Assembly: GCA_026419785.1 (NCBI GenBank)
Contig: JAODTK010003610.1
Coordinates: forward strand, 1 to 64,000
DNA: 64,000 nt
Direction: 5' to 3'
From: Sclerodactyla briareus
Lineage: Eukaryota; Echinodermata; Holothuroidea; Dendrochirotida; Sclerodactylidae
This document shows positions 49,590 through 61,160 of the stretch, in pieces. The notes under the pieces are model-generated. The model saw only the letters and a list, made by a program, of their open reading frames with translations, did no database searches and was not told where the DNA came from. The position numbers and the translations under genes were made by a program. The stretch's first letter is position 1, and each line of letters opens with the position of its first letter.

Positions 49590-51240
49590 ATGTATATTTT
49601 CCCAAACAAGACTACTTGATGATTAGGTTTGGGGAGGAGTATTTGTGGCATACAGGAATGATTTAATTATTACAGAAGTGGCGATGACAGACAGTAGTAT
49701 TTGTGAGCTCTTTTTGGTTGAGCTGCAGACACACCAGAATCCTGTTTTGTATCTAGGTGTCTTTTACAGACCGCCTGATAAGAATCTGTCCCTTTGAATG
49801 TTCCGGAAGCTGTGAACCCCCTCCAACATTTTACAGGCGGTAATTTTAATGCACCTCACATCGACTGGGTTGATAATAACCGGACAAGTGCTAATGTGGA
49901 TGTCTTGTTTAGTATTATAATTGTGCATTTGGATAAATTAGATATCCTTCATAGACAACAACATGGCTTTAGGCTGGGAAATAACTGCGAATCGCAATAA
50001 TTAAACACCTTGGAACAATAGTAGCCAACAGAGAGTATTGATTAAAAACGCGTCAGGTCAATTGTCTTGTACTCGATTCGCTAAGGCTCTGACACGTGCC
50101 TCACCAACGTTTGCTACATGAATTAAATTGTTATGGAGTGCGAAATAATGCCCTGCTTTGGATTGAGAGTCGGTTAAAAGCTCGTACGCAAACTGTCATC
50201 GTTGATGGGGAATCTTCTGAGAAAGAGAGAATGCATCCTGAGGTCCCCCAAGGTAAAATCCTGGGGCCACTGATGTTCCTTATCTATATTAATTATATCG
50301 CCGAACATATTCACTCTGACATTAGGCTCTTTGCTCGTTATTTAGGGAGAAGAGGGATAAAAATGATAATCATATCCTTCAAAATGGACCTTGACAGACT
50401 GGTGGGATGGGCTGACATTTGGGAGATGTCTTCTAATATTGAGTAATGTACAGTGCTTTCCGGAGTTTTCCAGGTACAGTCAAGAACCCCATAAAATATG
50501 AATGTCTTATGAAGCCCTGAAACTGTGAAGGAGAAGTCAACAAACCTAGCTAGGAGTTGCACTGACTTCCAATCTACAATGGGCTCCCCCAAGTCACCAA
50601 AACGGTGAATAAGGCAAATCAAACACTTAATGTCATAAGCTCAAGAAAAGTTGAAATCCTGGCTTAGAAATCACTTGTTAGACCGACCCTTGAATATGCT
50701 AGTGTCGTTTGAATATTGACGCCATTGAGAGCATTCAAAGGAAAGCTGCTCTTTTATTTTCAATGATTAAAAAGCTCGCTTCAAGAAAGAAGATTCGTGG
50801 CAAGAGCAACTTCACTTTATAAATCGTTGAATCATCAGGTTGCTATTCAAATCCCCCAGTATGTAAATGTTCCAACTGGAAGTGTTAGGGGACAGCACGA
50901 GTTCTCTCTTTATGAGGAGCCAACACTAATCAGTACCAATTCTCCTTCTTCCCTCGCACCATTAGGTGCTGGAATATTCCTCCTCGTAAAATTTTGTACA
51001 GTAATATTGCAGTCTTTCAAAAACTATCTGTGGCAGAACATAAGCAATGACATTATTGTTGTGACGTGGCCGAAGGATTCTATTTTTAGGTCACAGCTTG
51101 TGATGGTCGGCAGTATGGCCATGCTGTCATCATTTTTTCTGTATGCACTTGTTTTGCACCGGTCTCGCTTGACCTTCCGTGACACTGGTGCCCTTGTGGG
51201 CCCAAGTCACGTAGCGAGAAAGAAAGAAGAAATATATTCA
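49590..51240 (+). mobile_element. LINE (endonuclease-RT type), internally deleted and broken
   Basis: Endonuclease C-terminus: GGVFVAYRNDLI and LYLGVFYRPPD (about 49640-49780), GGNFNAPHIDW (49840). It then jumps directly to RT fingers, ILHRQQHGFRLGNNCE (49950-49995). The palm has LHELNCYGVRNNALLWI and VPQGKILGPLMFLIYIN (50245-50295). The catalytic site is damaged: LFA is followed by LFREKRDKNDNHILQ in another frame, so the Asp-Asp pair is missing. The thumb includes VRPTLEYASVV (50677-50710) and, in a shifted frame, YQFSFFPRTIRCWN (50935-50976). It lies antisense within the receptor's intron. Confidence 0.85.
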
Positions 51241-53338
51241 TAATATCCATATAATATTGGGCTTGACACCAATCCTGAAAAACGAGATTGATTCATGCGG
51301 GGACAATTCCAACTTCTGTATGCCCAAATCAAGAAGATCACTCACATAATCACTTCATGGATATCGGACCTTTCCTGATTTGCTAACCTCTGGTCTTTCC
51401 AATTATCACTCGTGCTCATCAACGAACAAGACTGATATTCATCGAAAACTTCCGATACCAAACCATTATCTGGAGACAAGTTTTCAATTTCCTCACAAGC
51501 GGCATTTCGAAGTGTTGATACAAAATGAGGCTACCGGGACGGCGCCTCCTTGCATCCATCATTCGCTCACAAACCCCATGCCACCCTCTAGTATGCCCTC
51601 GCCGAATCACTCGTGTGGTCCATTCCTCAGTTGAGTCAATTCTTCCTGTTGAGACCCTCCCTGAGCAAGCCAGGAGAGAAGACGAGTGTCACATGATAGC
51701 CTATAGTTATTGTCACATGATAGCGTATGTGCTCATCAGGTGACCAAACTTTTATTTACTTGTTTACTAGTCTATCAGTTCGCATGCTTTTTGTCGAAAC
51801 ACGTACTACTTGACTGCACTAAGCAGATATACTAGGTATTGCGGTGGACAGGCTCTCGGTCATTGCTATAGCTCGCTAGCCTATTCAAGCAAGTCATGTT
51901 TATTGAATTTCAGTTACTGGTTTCTCCTCATGGAAATCTAATGTATTGTCCGCGGTATATCACAGGTGTTCATATTGTAAGGTTGTTTTCGAAGTCAGTG
52001 TGTGTTATGTGGATGCAGTACGTATCGAGGACGACTCCCGATGTCGTATTTGTTGGGCAGTACGGTGTAGGTCTTTGCGCCATTATGCTGTGAGGGTCCG
52101 TCTAGTCCATCGTAGTTCGCTCTAGTGCGAGGTCACGCACTCATATTCTCCTGAATGAGCGGGAGCAGTTATATTCTCCTGAGCAAAGGGGTGTATCTCA
52201 CATATGGAACCAGTTTTGTAGCACGGCTTAACTTAGTACGATTTTTTTACGAGCGAGAAACCGGCTTCTTCTCATCGGAGTCCCGTAATTACTTTCTATT
52301 CTTTATATTTACTATTAGCTGAGGTTACGGTCCACACCATTCCCCGCCCTCCGTAAGAGGCGACTACGGGAGGTATTGGTAATAATTTATTTAGCATCTT
52401 TCTTTGAGCATTATCTAGCCATATTTATCATTGGAATATCGATCGTGTATGTTATATGACAGTATTCAGACAGGGGTGCGTACTTTTCAACAACAAAAAA
52501 AAAGGTGAAAACGAAACTATAAGAAGCAAAATGCATGTGAAAACATGCATACTTACCACCTTTATTGAGAGAGACTTAAAAACGTTATTTGAGCTTTGCC
52601 ACTGAGTAGTTGTAAGAAGTTAACGATTTCTGACATCAAGGGTTCTAGATAAAACGTATATTCCCCAACTTCGCAATGGTAATATAAAGCATTTACGGGT
52701 ATTTTGCTGAACATTGGAGTTAAGGTTCCGAAAACCAGGTCAAGGTCCTCCCTCCTGGTCTCCTTATAATCCACCGTTGGAATTAGCTCCCCCAAATTAG
52801 CCTAATTTTCATGACTTCATTGATATTTAATTGGCATGTTTTGCCAAAATAGAAGATGAAGACCGTCTATGAGACGTCAAGCCTCATGGACTGCGAAATT
52901 CAGTAGAAGAAATTAACCACCTTTTCCATCGACCGTATTTGGCCACATCCTAACCGGAGCTCTTTCCCGCAACCTCCACGGAGAGTGGTGGATACTGAGT
53001 GTTTTTTCTAACCCACGATCTTCTGTAATAAGTCATAACGAGCTCTGGAGACCTGCGACTTTGCTGTCTGTCAGACGAGGGCAGGCTTGCTACAATTTCA
53101 ACTTGAGGGAACTAGGGTATGTGTCTTTTAACTATATCTAGCTTTCTATCCTTGCGAGGAGAATACACCACCACGCAATATCTAGTCAATGCATCGATCA
53201 TATGATCAATCAACACAACAACAGAATAATGTGAACTCGCACCCTACCCTGTCTATATTCCACATAGGCTACGGGGGTGGGGGTGAATGTTGTATAGGTA
53301 ACTTCTCAAAATGAGACAAAAAGTAGATAGATAGATAC
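51241..53338 (-). other. Intron sequence, no further feature recognised
   Basis: Rest of the TM6-TM7 intron. Frames at 51380-51634 (+), 51896-52093 (+) and 52562-52795 (minus) are unrecognised. Confidence 0.4.
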
Positions 53339-53545
53339 CGTTAATCACAGGAAATATTGCTAATAAAAGGTACACGATTGGGAAGATCTTCAGGGGCTTC
53401 ACGTAGACCTGAAGCATCTGACGAAGTCTCTCGTCCGCCGTTGTTTGTACGAACCACTTGAACCCTTCCTGGTTGACCCGATAGATGATCCCACCAGTAA
53501 AGGACGAACATCACTGCTATGATCACAAACAGGGGGATGTACCAT
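53339..53545 (-). CDS. 7TM receptor exon: TM5, intracellular loop 3 and TM6
   Basis: After the acceptor ccttcctattgctgcag (minus, ending 53546) the exon reads WYIPLFVIIAVMFVLYWW (TM5). The frame then shifts by one base to YRVNQEGFKWFVQTTADER (loop), LRQMLQVYVK and PLKIFPIVYLLLAIFPVIN (TM6), ending at the donor g|gtatctatc. Reading straight through gives a stop after a frame lacking TM6, so one base is gained or lost near 53485. The first base completes an isoleucine codon with the previous exon's AT (...RFA-I-WYIPL). Aromatic-rich TM5 and the basic loop fit a class E/cAMP-receptor-like GPCR. Confidence 0.78.
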
Positions 53546-54666
53546 CTGCAGCAATAGGAAGGTGGGAAATGATAGCACCAAGAATGGTGCTCTACCATCA
53601 TTGGAATGTGTAATCCTACATTAACCTAGCAATAGGAGGATGAAAGGCAAGAGGAGAATGAAAGGCATCAAGGGTGTCTGCATCATTGGAATGTAATCCT
53701 TCATTAAAATCGTACTTGTATGTAGCAAAGATCGGCAACCAAAAATGCGATGAATTCGGCCTTGGAAGGCTAGGATTCTTCGTGAAGGAGATTGATACTT
53801 TAGAAGGAATTAAACAGTATATTAATGTAGGAGGGCCATAAATGTCTAGTGACTCATGAATAAGTCATTATTGCCGCCGCATCCGAGCACATGGTGATGA
53901 TGCCTACTCAGTGTTCGTCCATTTATTGGAAAATATTTTGCCGCCAAGGAACTTGTCTCCATCTCTACAAACCTTTGCAATCCGCATTGTTTATTATAGC
54001 TTTTATTCGCTATTCGTGGTGTTCCGTCGTATTCCACATTTGCACCTATGGAATCCAAGTCTGAATGGTATATACGCACACGTCATGCCAAGCATCCGAC
54101 AGTGTCTCTCGTACGTTGTATGTCTTGGCGTTTCAAACCACTGACCCAATAACCAAAAAAGTTGGGTTCCTGAACCGCAAAGTCCGCCTTTTTCGCGATC
54201 AGTGGTTGTTTTGTGTTTCAACCAACCTGATCTGAGGGGTTGAAAGAGAGGATTTGCCAGTTTGCAGATAATAACAGCAAAAATCTAAGAGCATATAGAG
54301 ATGGATGTAGTTGACCAGCCACTAAGTGCTTCCATATACAGATATGGCAATCTTCAGTGACCCAATTTATTTATCTGTTCATTAGGAGGGCTTGAATGTT
54401 GACCACGTCTTGAACAATGGAAAACCAAGTTCTGTGAAAATGTGACTAAATTAGAAAATTAATCCAAATTGTGCAAATTAGACACATTACTTGACTACCA
54501 GGTGCCAATTCTCTGAGGTAAATGTCTCAGGACCAATGATGGACCGCGCTGAATGCTCAAAACAGAGAATTTGCAATAAGTATATCAAGTCTCGTTGTAT
54601 CGTTGAACATTATATTAGGCCTTCTGCTATACGGCATTGCAATGAATTGGAGATTCATATACTTAC
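53546..54666 (-). other. Intron of the 7TM receptor gene
   Basis: Bounded by gtaagtatatg (donor) and tattgctgcag (acceptor). It holds a short fragment of the ~130 bp repeat seen at 1005-1345 (about 54435-54490). Confidence 0.6.
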
Positions 54667-54705
54667 ATGGCAAACCTCCATACGTCGTGTCCCTTCTTGA
54701 TCCAG
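54667..54705 (-). CDS. 7TM receptor micro-exon: extracellular loop 2
   Basis: A 39 bp exon between an excellent acceptor (cttctcgctttcctacag) and donor (at|gtaagt). Its first C completes TG from the TM4 exon to give Cys, then WIKKGHDVWRFA; its last AT completes with A of the next exon. The joined loop, GPAGAW-CWIKKGHDVWRFAI, has the GAWCWI loop-2 motif typical of cAMP-receptor-like GPCRs. The exact phase match on both sides is strong evidence despite the small size. Confidence 0.8.
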
Positions 54706-55342
54706 CTGTAGGAAAGCGAGAAGGAAATAATAGTCAACTGTAGTTTTTCTGGGGAGCAAATTCAACAACTATTTACGTTATAGATCAACCTGAAGAAGGA
54801 TAGGGTTCGTAGGGAGGGAGTTAGTAGGTATGAACATGGTCTCCCCCAGCTGGAGTACTGTTCTCACATTTTTTGGTGACTTTGAAGACAGCACAAGCGT
54901 GCAAAGTGATATCAAGTTCAAGTTTATTTCCTACTAACCCCAAAACAATTTTACAACGGATACATGCTTTACCATTTACCTTAAATCATAGAAAAGTAGT
55001 ATCGTCTTAATAACGTACATTGAGGAGAGAGGAACCAGAAATAAGTGGAAACTTTCTAGACTGGCACCTTCGTAAACATAGCATATTAATACTTATATGT
55101 AAACATACACACAAACAACCACAAGCATACGACACAACTATCCTTCCGGCAAACACAAATCACACCTATATTCTTTCTCAACTTACAGAACGTAAATGTT
55201 GTGATTTTCAAGGAGGGGCGGGGGCAAGATGTTCCAATTATAACATTAGCATGAGTTGCTTGTGAAGTCGTGGTAGTAGTGTATTGTTCCAGCAAGTGAT
55301 TTTTGATTCCTTGACACAGGTCAGGATCTTAGTAGTCATGTC
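54706..55342 (-). other. Intron sequence, no other feature
   Basis: Start of the 6.5 kb intron between the TM4 exon and the micro-exon. The frame 55020-55265 (+) is unrecognised. Confidence 0.4.
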
Positions 55343-55365
55343 GTATGTGTGTATGATGGTGGTGC

Positions 55366-55397
<32 letters not shown>

Positions 55398-55399
55398 GA
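55343..55399. repeat. TG microsatellite at the head of family A
   Basis: Imperfect (TG)n ending gtgtgtgacgc and running directly into the first family A unit. Confidence 0.9.
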
Positions 55400-57400
55400 C
55401 GCTTGCTTGTAAACCCATAACTCGACCTCACCTGGATGGATTGAGCTCATACTTGGTATGTGTGTTCCCCATGATGAGTACATGATCCCCATTGTTTTGG
55501 GGTCAGGTCAAAGGTCATCTGAGGTCACCAGAGGTCAAAATCCTTGTAAACACGATAAGTCCAAAACATTTGGTTCGATCAAGCTGAAATTTGGTGTGTA
55601 GCTTTCTTATGGGTAGTACAAGAATCCTATTGTTTTTGGGTGTTGATTGGGGGTCATTTTTGGGAGAAATTAGGAATAGTCAAAATTGATATTTTGGCCA
55701 ATTTTGGCTTGTAACACCTAACTCAACCCCACCCGGATGGATTGAGCTCATACTTGGTATGTGGGTTCCCCATGGTGAGTACATGATCCTCATTGTTTTG
55801 AGGTCAGGTCAAAGGTCATCTGAGGTCACCAGAGGTCAAAGTCTGAAATCCTTGTAAACACGATAAGTCCAAAACATTGGCCCGATCAAGCTGAAATTTG
55901 GTGTGTAGCTTTCTTATGGGGAGTACAAGAACACAAGAACCCTATTGCTTTGGAGGTTGATTGGGGTCATTTTTGGGAGAAATTAGGAATAGTCAAAATT
56001 GATATTTTGGCCAATTTTGGCTTGTAACACCTAACTCAACCCCACCCGGATGGATTGAGCTCATACTTGGTATGTGTGTTCCCCATGATGAGTACATGAT
56101 CCTTGTTGTTTTGGGGTCAGGTCAAAGGTCATCTGAGGTCACCAGAGGTCAAAGTCTGAAATCCTTGTAAACACGATAAGTCCAAAACATTTGGTTCGAT
56201 CAAGCTGAAATTTGGTGTGTAGCTTTCTTATGGGGAGTACAAGAACCCTATTGCTTTGGAGGTTGATTGGGGTCATTTTTGGGAGAAATTAGGAATAGTC
56301 AAAAATGGATGATTTAGCCAAATTTGGGCTTGGGTGGGTAAACACACTAATCAAAAAACCTCACCTAGATGGATGAAGCTCATACTTGGTATGTGTGTTC
56401 CCCATGATGAGTACATGATCCCTATTATTTTTGGGGTCAGGTCAAAGGTCATCTGAGGTCACCAGAGGTCAAAGTCTGAAATCCTCTTAAACACGATAAG
56501 TCCAAAACAGTTGGTTCGATCAAGCTGAAATTGGTGTGTAGCTTTCTTATGGGGAGTACAAGAACCCTATTGCTTTGGGTGTTGATTGGGGGTCATTTTT
56601 GGGAGAAATTAGGACATTGTCAAAAATTGATGTTTTAGTCAATTTGGCTTTTAAACTGCTAACTCTACCCACGTGGATGATGAAGCTCATACTTGGTATG
56701 TGTGTTCCCCATGATGAGTACGTTCCTCATTTTGGGAAGAAATTAGAAAATTGTCAAAACTTGATGTTTTAGTCAATTTTTGGCTTGTAACATCAACTCG
56801 ACCCAACGTGGATGGATTAAGCTCATACTTGGTATGTGTGTTCCCCATGATGAGTACGTGATCCCTATTGTTTTGGGGTCAGGTCAAAGGTCATGAGATC
56901 TGCATTGCAGTGTGTAGCTTTCTTATCAAGAATTTGTTGGTTTGATCCCTGAATCAAGTTGAAATTTTTGCAGTCAAGCTTTCCTTATGGGGAGTCAGGA
57001 ACGCTATTGTTTTTAGTCTATGTCGGGGGTGATTTTGGTCAAAATGTAAAATTTGTGAAAGCCAATAGTTTTGACCATTTTGGCTTGTAACATGATAACT
57101 CGACCCCACCTGAATGGATGAAGCTCATACTTGGTATGTGTGTTCCCCATGATGAGTACATGAACCCTATTGCTTGGGGGTCAGGTCATAAGTCATCTAC
57201 ACTAGAGGTCGAAGTCTGAAACCTTGGAATTTAGTGTGTAGCTTTCCTATTAGTATGAATCCTATTGGTTGGTTGGGACAATGGCATTTGTCAGACGTTA
57301 TGTTGCCCATAATGAGCTGGTACAATATCCCATGTCCTTGTGTCTGGCTATAGGTTGTCGAAAGAGTCAAGGAATCACTAAGCCTTCTGGCTTTTCTGGT
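55400..57400 (+). repeat. Family A main array, ~305 bp unit, 6-7 copies
   Basis: 'ggatggattgagctcatacttggtatgtg' starts near 55434, 55735, 56048, 56367, 56674, 56809 (truncated unit) and 57112. Each full unit has 'ggggtcaggtcaaaggtcatctgaggtcaccagaggtcaaag', then 'cttgtaaacacgataagtcc', 'gatcaagctgaaatttgg' and 'gggagtacaagaaccctattg'. The array ends in a unique-looking tail, 'gagtcaaggaatcactaagccttctggc' (57365-57392). First units are far more alike than the scattered copies at 3, 22.5 and 25.6 kb. Confidence 0.93.
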
Positions 57401-60400
57401 TAAGTTTTCTCTTAGAAATACTTAGAGTTGGCGATTTTTTAATGCAAGGGGCAGCGAATTCCAGAAATGAACCCTGATACTACATATTTGGGAATGTCCA
57501 CGAACAGACCGGTAGTATGGTTGACGAAGCGATGTCGATTGCGAGTGTTTTAATCATGATATCTAGAAGTTGTATCATAAAAACCAATGAATGAATCAGG
57601 CAACATGTCGTGGTGAAATTTATAAAGGAACATTCCAAGTTAGTGATTGTATAAATAAAAATGGTCAAAATCTTTAAGTCCCTAAATAATGCCGTAGCAC
57701 TTGTCTACATGGCACGTTACGAATACTCGGACATTTTTTGTGTGTGATTTATATACATTTCCAAGAGTTGATTTATGTGTATGGTCCACAATAGGATGCT
57801 TAATATCCGATCGGGAGTAATCTAGTGTGTTATCATCGTCATTAGGAGTACCGTTTTAGGCAGAAAAGTCTTAAGGCGATTAATAACACCATTTGACCTA
57901 GAAATTTGTTTATTTACGTTCCTTACTTGTTCTTTCCTTTAAAAACGCTTCGTCTCTCCGTGATCCCCAGAAAAACTGTACTCGATAAGCTTTCGTTTCA
58001 TGCCCTTGAGACCGACTTTATGTCCATTTTGTATCTGGAAGTTTACTATCAAAAACCATGAACGTTTTCAGTACATTTAAAGGACAATCTATTTGAATTT
58101 AGCCAATCAGATATATTTTCTAATTTGCGTGATATTGCATTTAAGGTCTCTTCAAAAGTATCACGTTTGAAAAGAACTGTGGTGTCATCAGCGAATAAAT
58201 ACCATAAGCCAGAAGGCTTAGTGATTCCTTGACTCTTTCTGACAATCTATAGCCAGACACAAGGACAAATGGGAGACCAACCAATAGGGCTCATATTTCT
58301 TGATGAAGAAGCTACACACTAAATTTCAAGGTTTTCAGTTTGGAATCATAGTGACCTCTGACATGACCCCCAAACCAATAGGGTGCATGTACTCATACCA
58401 AGTATGAGCTTCATCCATCCAGGGTGTTGAGCATCGTGTTTACAAGCCAAAATTTGCCAAAATAATAACTTTTCACAAATTTCCCATTTTTTAAAACAAA
58501 ATTCACCCCCGACCTATAACAAAAACAATAGGGTTCCTGTACTCCCCATAAGGAAGCCACACACCGAATTTCAACCCGATCAAAATAACCATTCTGGACT
58601 TATCGTGTTCACAAGGTCTTCATACTTTGACCTCTGGTGACCTCCAATGACCTCTGACCTGACCCCAAAACAATAGGGTTCATGTACACATCATGGGGAA
58701 CACACATGCCAAGTATGCTCTTCCATCATTCATTGGGTCGAGTGATCGGTTTACAACAGCGCGTCACATATTCACTACACGACACACCTTCCACACACAC
58801 ACCACAAGGAATCAAAAGTAGCATTTGCATGAGAAGTATGTATATCATGATACGCATTACCCAATTTGGCAAAATGTAAACGATTATGAAGATAATTTTT
58901 GAACCAATCTAAAGCTATACCGCGTACACCATAAGCATATAACGTATTATTAAAAATGTATGATCAATGGTGTCACATGCTTTAGAAACGTTCAATAAAA
59001 ACAGCTGCAGCTGCGTCTTCTAAACTTGATGATATCTTATCAACTAGATCTAGTGCGGCCATGTTGAGTAGATGGTTATTTTGGAAGCCATTATTTGATT
59101 GGAAAAGAGAATATTATGATTCTTTACAAATTATTGTGAACTAGTCGCTCATATATTCTTAGAGATGTAGGTTGGAGCGATATGGGTCTATATAATTTGA
59201 TATAATTTGAATCACCGGATTTGAAAATTGGAATAATTCTTGCAGTCTTTTATTCTCTTGAAAAAATGCCCTCTTCGAATGAGATGTTTAAATAACATGA
59301 GTTAAAGGTTCTACTATGACATTTGCTATATATTTGAGGACGTTCATTTGTGATTTTATCATATCCAGGACTTTCCCCATTTTTTAGTTTTGCAACTGTA
59401 CTTTGAATTTCTTCATCATTGAGAAAACGGCAAAACGAGCCAGGGACATTCACGTTCCTAATATTTGATGCGCATTGATTGTCTGGTGGTTATTTATCTG
59501 CTAACGACATCGCAACAGATGAAAAATAATCGTTAAAACTATTTGAAATCATATTCTCATCTGAAGTTAAGACTAATTTAAAAAGTCTTGTGACACTCAG
59601 ACTTTTTTTCTCTATGCAGAATTTATTCACCGCTTTCCACATTCTATTAGTATCATTCTTATTGTCATTGATAAGATCGGAATAATACATTTTCTTCGCT
59701 ATAGTAAATTGTGTGTTAGGCAGGATTCGATAATTTGGATGTTACTGCAACTTACGAGGTGTGTACCGGGATTTTACATAGTTGGAATATAATTTAGCTT
59801 TACGATTTATTGAATTTATTATGCTGTCGTTAACCAGGGAGACTTTTCATAATTGATTTTATTTTAACTTTAAAAAAGTAGGGCAGCATTCGTTGAACTT
59901 TCCTATCAAAATAGTTGCTATATGCAATCTCTGGGTCAGAGTCATTAATTATGCAAGACCAATCCATATTTCTGAGTTCATTGTTCAAGATTCGACGTTT
60001 CGTCGAATATATTATGTCTATGTAAGAATGCACAAAAACATGTAAAGAAAGATGAGCTTTATCTACTATTCTAAATGTCCAGTTTTCATGGAAAATGTAT
60101 TGTATCATACCTCATTTTTTCACATCTACCAGTACAATTTAGCCAGATTGTCAAGGTTGTGATGTGACTTGAACTTCCTGTTGTCTTGTTGCAGCTAACG
60201 GATCACGATACGTCTATGTCCATCCGCTCTTCACTTTCGGGTGTTCCTTGGTTTTATGTAACAAAATCAGGTTGTTTAGAGTGAGGACCTCTGTAATAAC
60301 GATACCCGTGGATTTTAGACGCGCCGTGCTTTGATGACCTGGTTCATGGAATGTGATGTGAATTCCCATGAATCGTTTTCGCTGGCTCTGGGTGAGTTGT

Positions 60401-60790
60401 GGGTGGACCTATTCTGTGTGCGTGGTCGATATTTGCATCACTAATAGTGACGCCCAGTTTTTTCTATAGCCATTTTCTTTACTACCTCAGCAGTATTGAA
60501 AGGGATTCCTGTGCTACGGAGAGTGTCCGTCGCTGATACTGCTCGCGAACATTCAACTTCGATTCTCTGCGTTGGCTTCTTGCATCCTTCTCAACTGTTC
60601 CAGTTGCTTGTACATACCGCAGCTGTCTGTGTATCGTAGTTCCATCTCCCGCTCAAGTTCAAAGAGCCTTGAATCTTGCTTTTCAATCTGTTCGATAATC
60701 CTTTCAAGCTCAGTCTCCAAGACTTTTGCTTCCTTCTGTTCGATGAGTGATTTGAATTCTTCACAGTTAACCAGATCTGCTATCACCATG
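57401..60790 (-). mobile_element. LINE with ORF1 and RT, interrupted by an inverted family A copy
   Basis: Minus strand. ORF1 remnant 60180-60790: a coiled coil (IADLVNCEEFKSLIEQ, LETELERIIEQIEKQ) and then, across frame changes, KLGVTISDANIDHAHRIG and LKSTGIVITEVL, the usual core of LINE ORF1 RNA-binding proteins. RT part 58800-60110: WKAVNKFCIEKKS, NSFNDYFSSV, KLKNGESPGYDKITN and YAYGVRGIALDWFKNYL. The RT resumes at 57401-58195 with FADDTTVLFKRDTFEE and LENISDWLNSNRLSFKC, then HHDMLPDSF and YDTTSRYHDYNTRNR. Between them 58204-58800 is foreign repeat, and the GxPQG block is missing. No endonuclease is seen. Confidence 0.82.
58204..58800 (-). repeat. Family A copy inserted inside the LINE, inverted relative to the main array
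   Basis: Reads as the complement of the 3' part of the main array (about 56.8-57.4 kb) from 'aagccagaaggcttagtgattcc' to a terminal CA-rich stretch (58777-58802). The AGGTCA cluster is preserved as its complement (tttgacctctggtgacctccaatgacctctgacctgacccc, 58629-58669). With 56.8-57.4 kb it forms a large imperfect inverted repeat around 57401-58203. Confidence 0.88.
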
Positions 60791-61160
60791 GGATGTCACT
60801 GCAGCCGTTTTGTCTGCTGCTTCTTTGGTGCTTCTTGTGGCAAGGTTTCTGGCCTCCTTCGGTACTCTTTGGGATTGTTAGTTCCATAGAAGCAGGCCAA
60901 TCATTAGACACGCCCTAGACTGTTGGACATCTGTGACGATTTCTCTCACAGTTCTGTCTGGCTGTGATTCCGCGCGATGCCTTCTATCTAACATCACTTA
61001 AACTGCATGCACGAAGGCTCGGTGGGAATTGTTGAGAAGTAAAGGGCGCTATCCATAGTAAATGGGTATATAGCAAGAGTACTGGGCATGCGCCCAAAGG
61101 TTGTTCTCGCGTTATGGAGGTCTATAATTGATGTCAATGAGTGGAAACAAAATCACTCAC
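60791..61160 (-). other. Intron sequence near the TM4 exon
   Basis: No separate feature. It begins after the LINE ORF1 remnant and ends at the gtgagtg donor of the TM4 exon. Confidence 0.4.

Noticed and set aside
57401..58203. Separate gene from the minus frame 57480-57668
   Set aside because: It reads antisense-frame through the RT C-terminal region of a LINE whose motifs explain the sequence.
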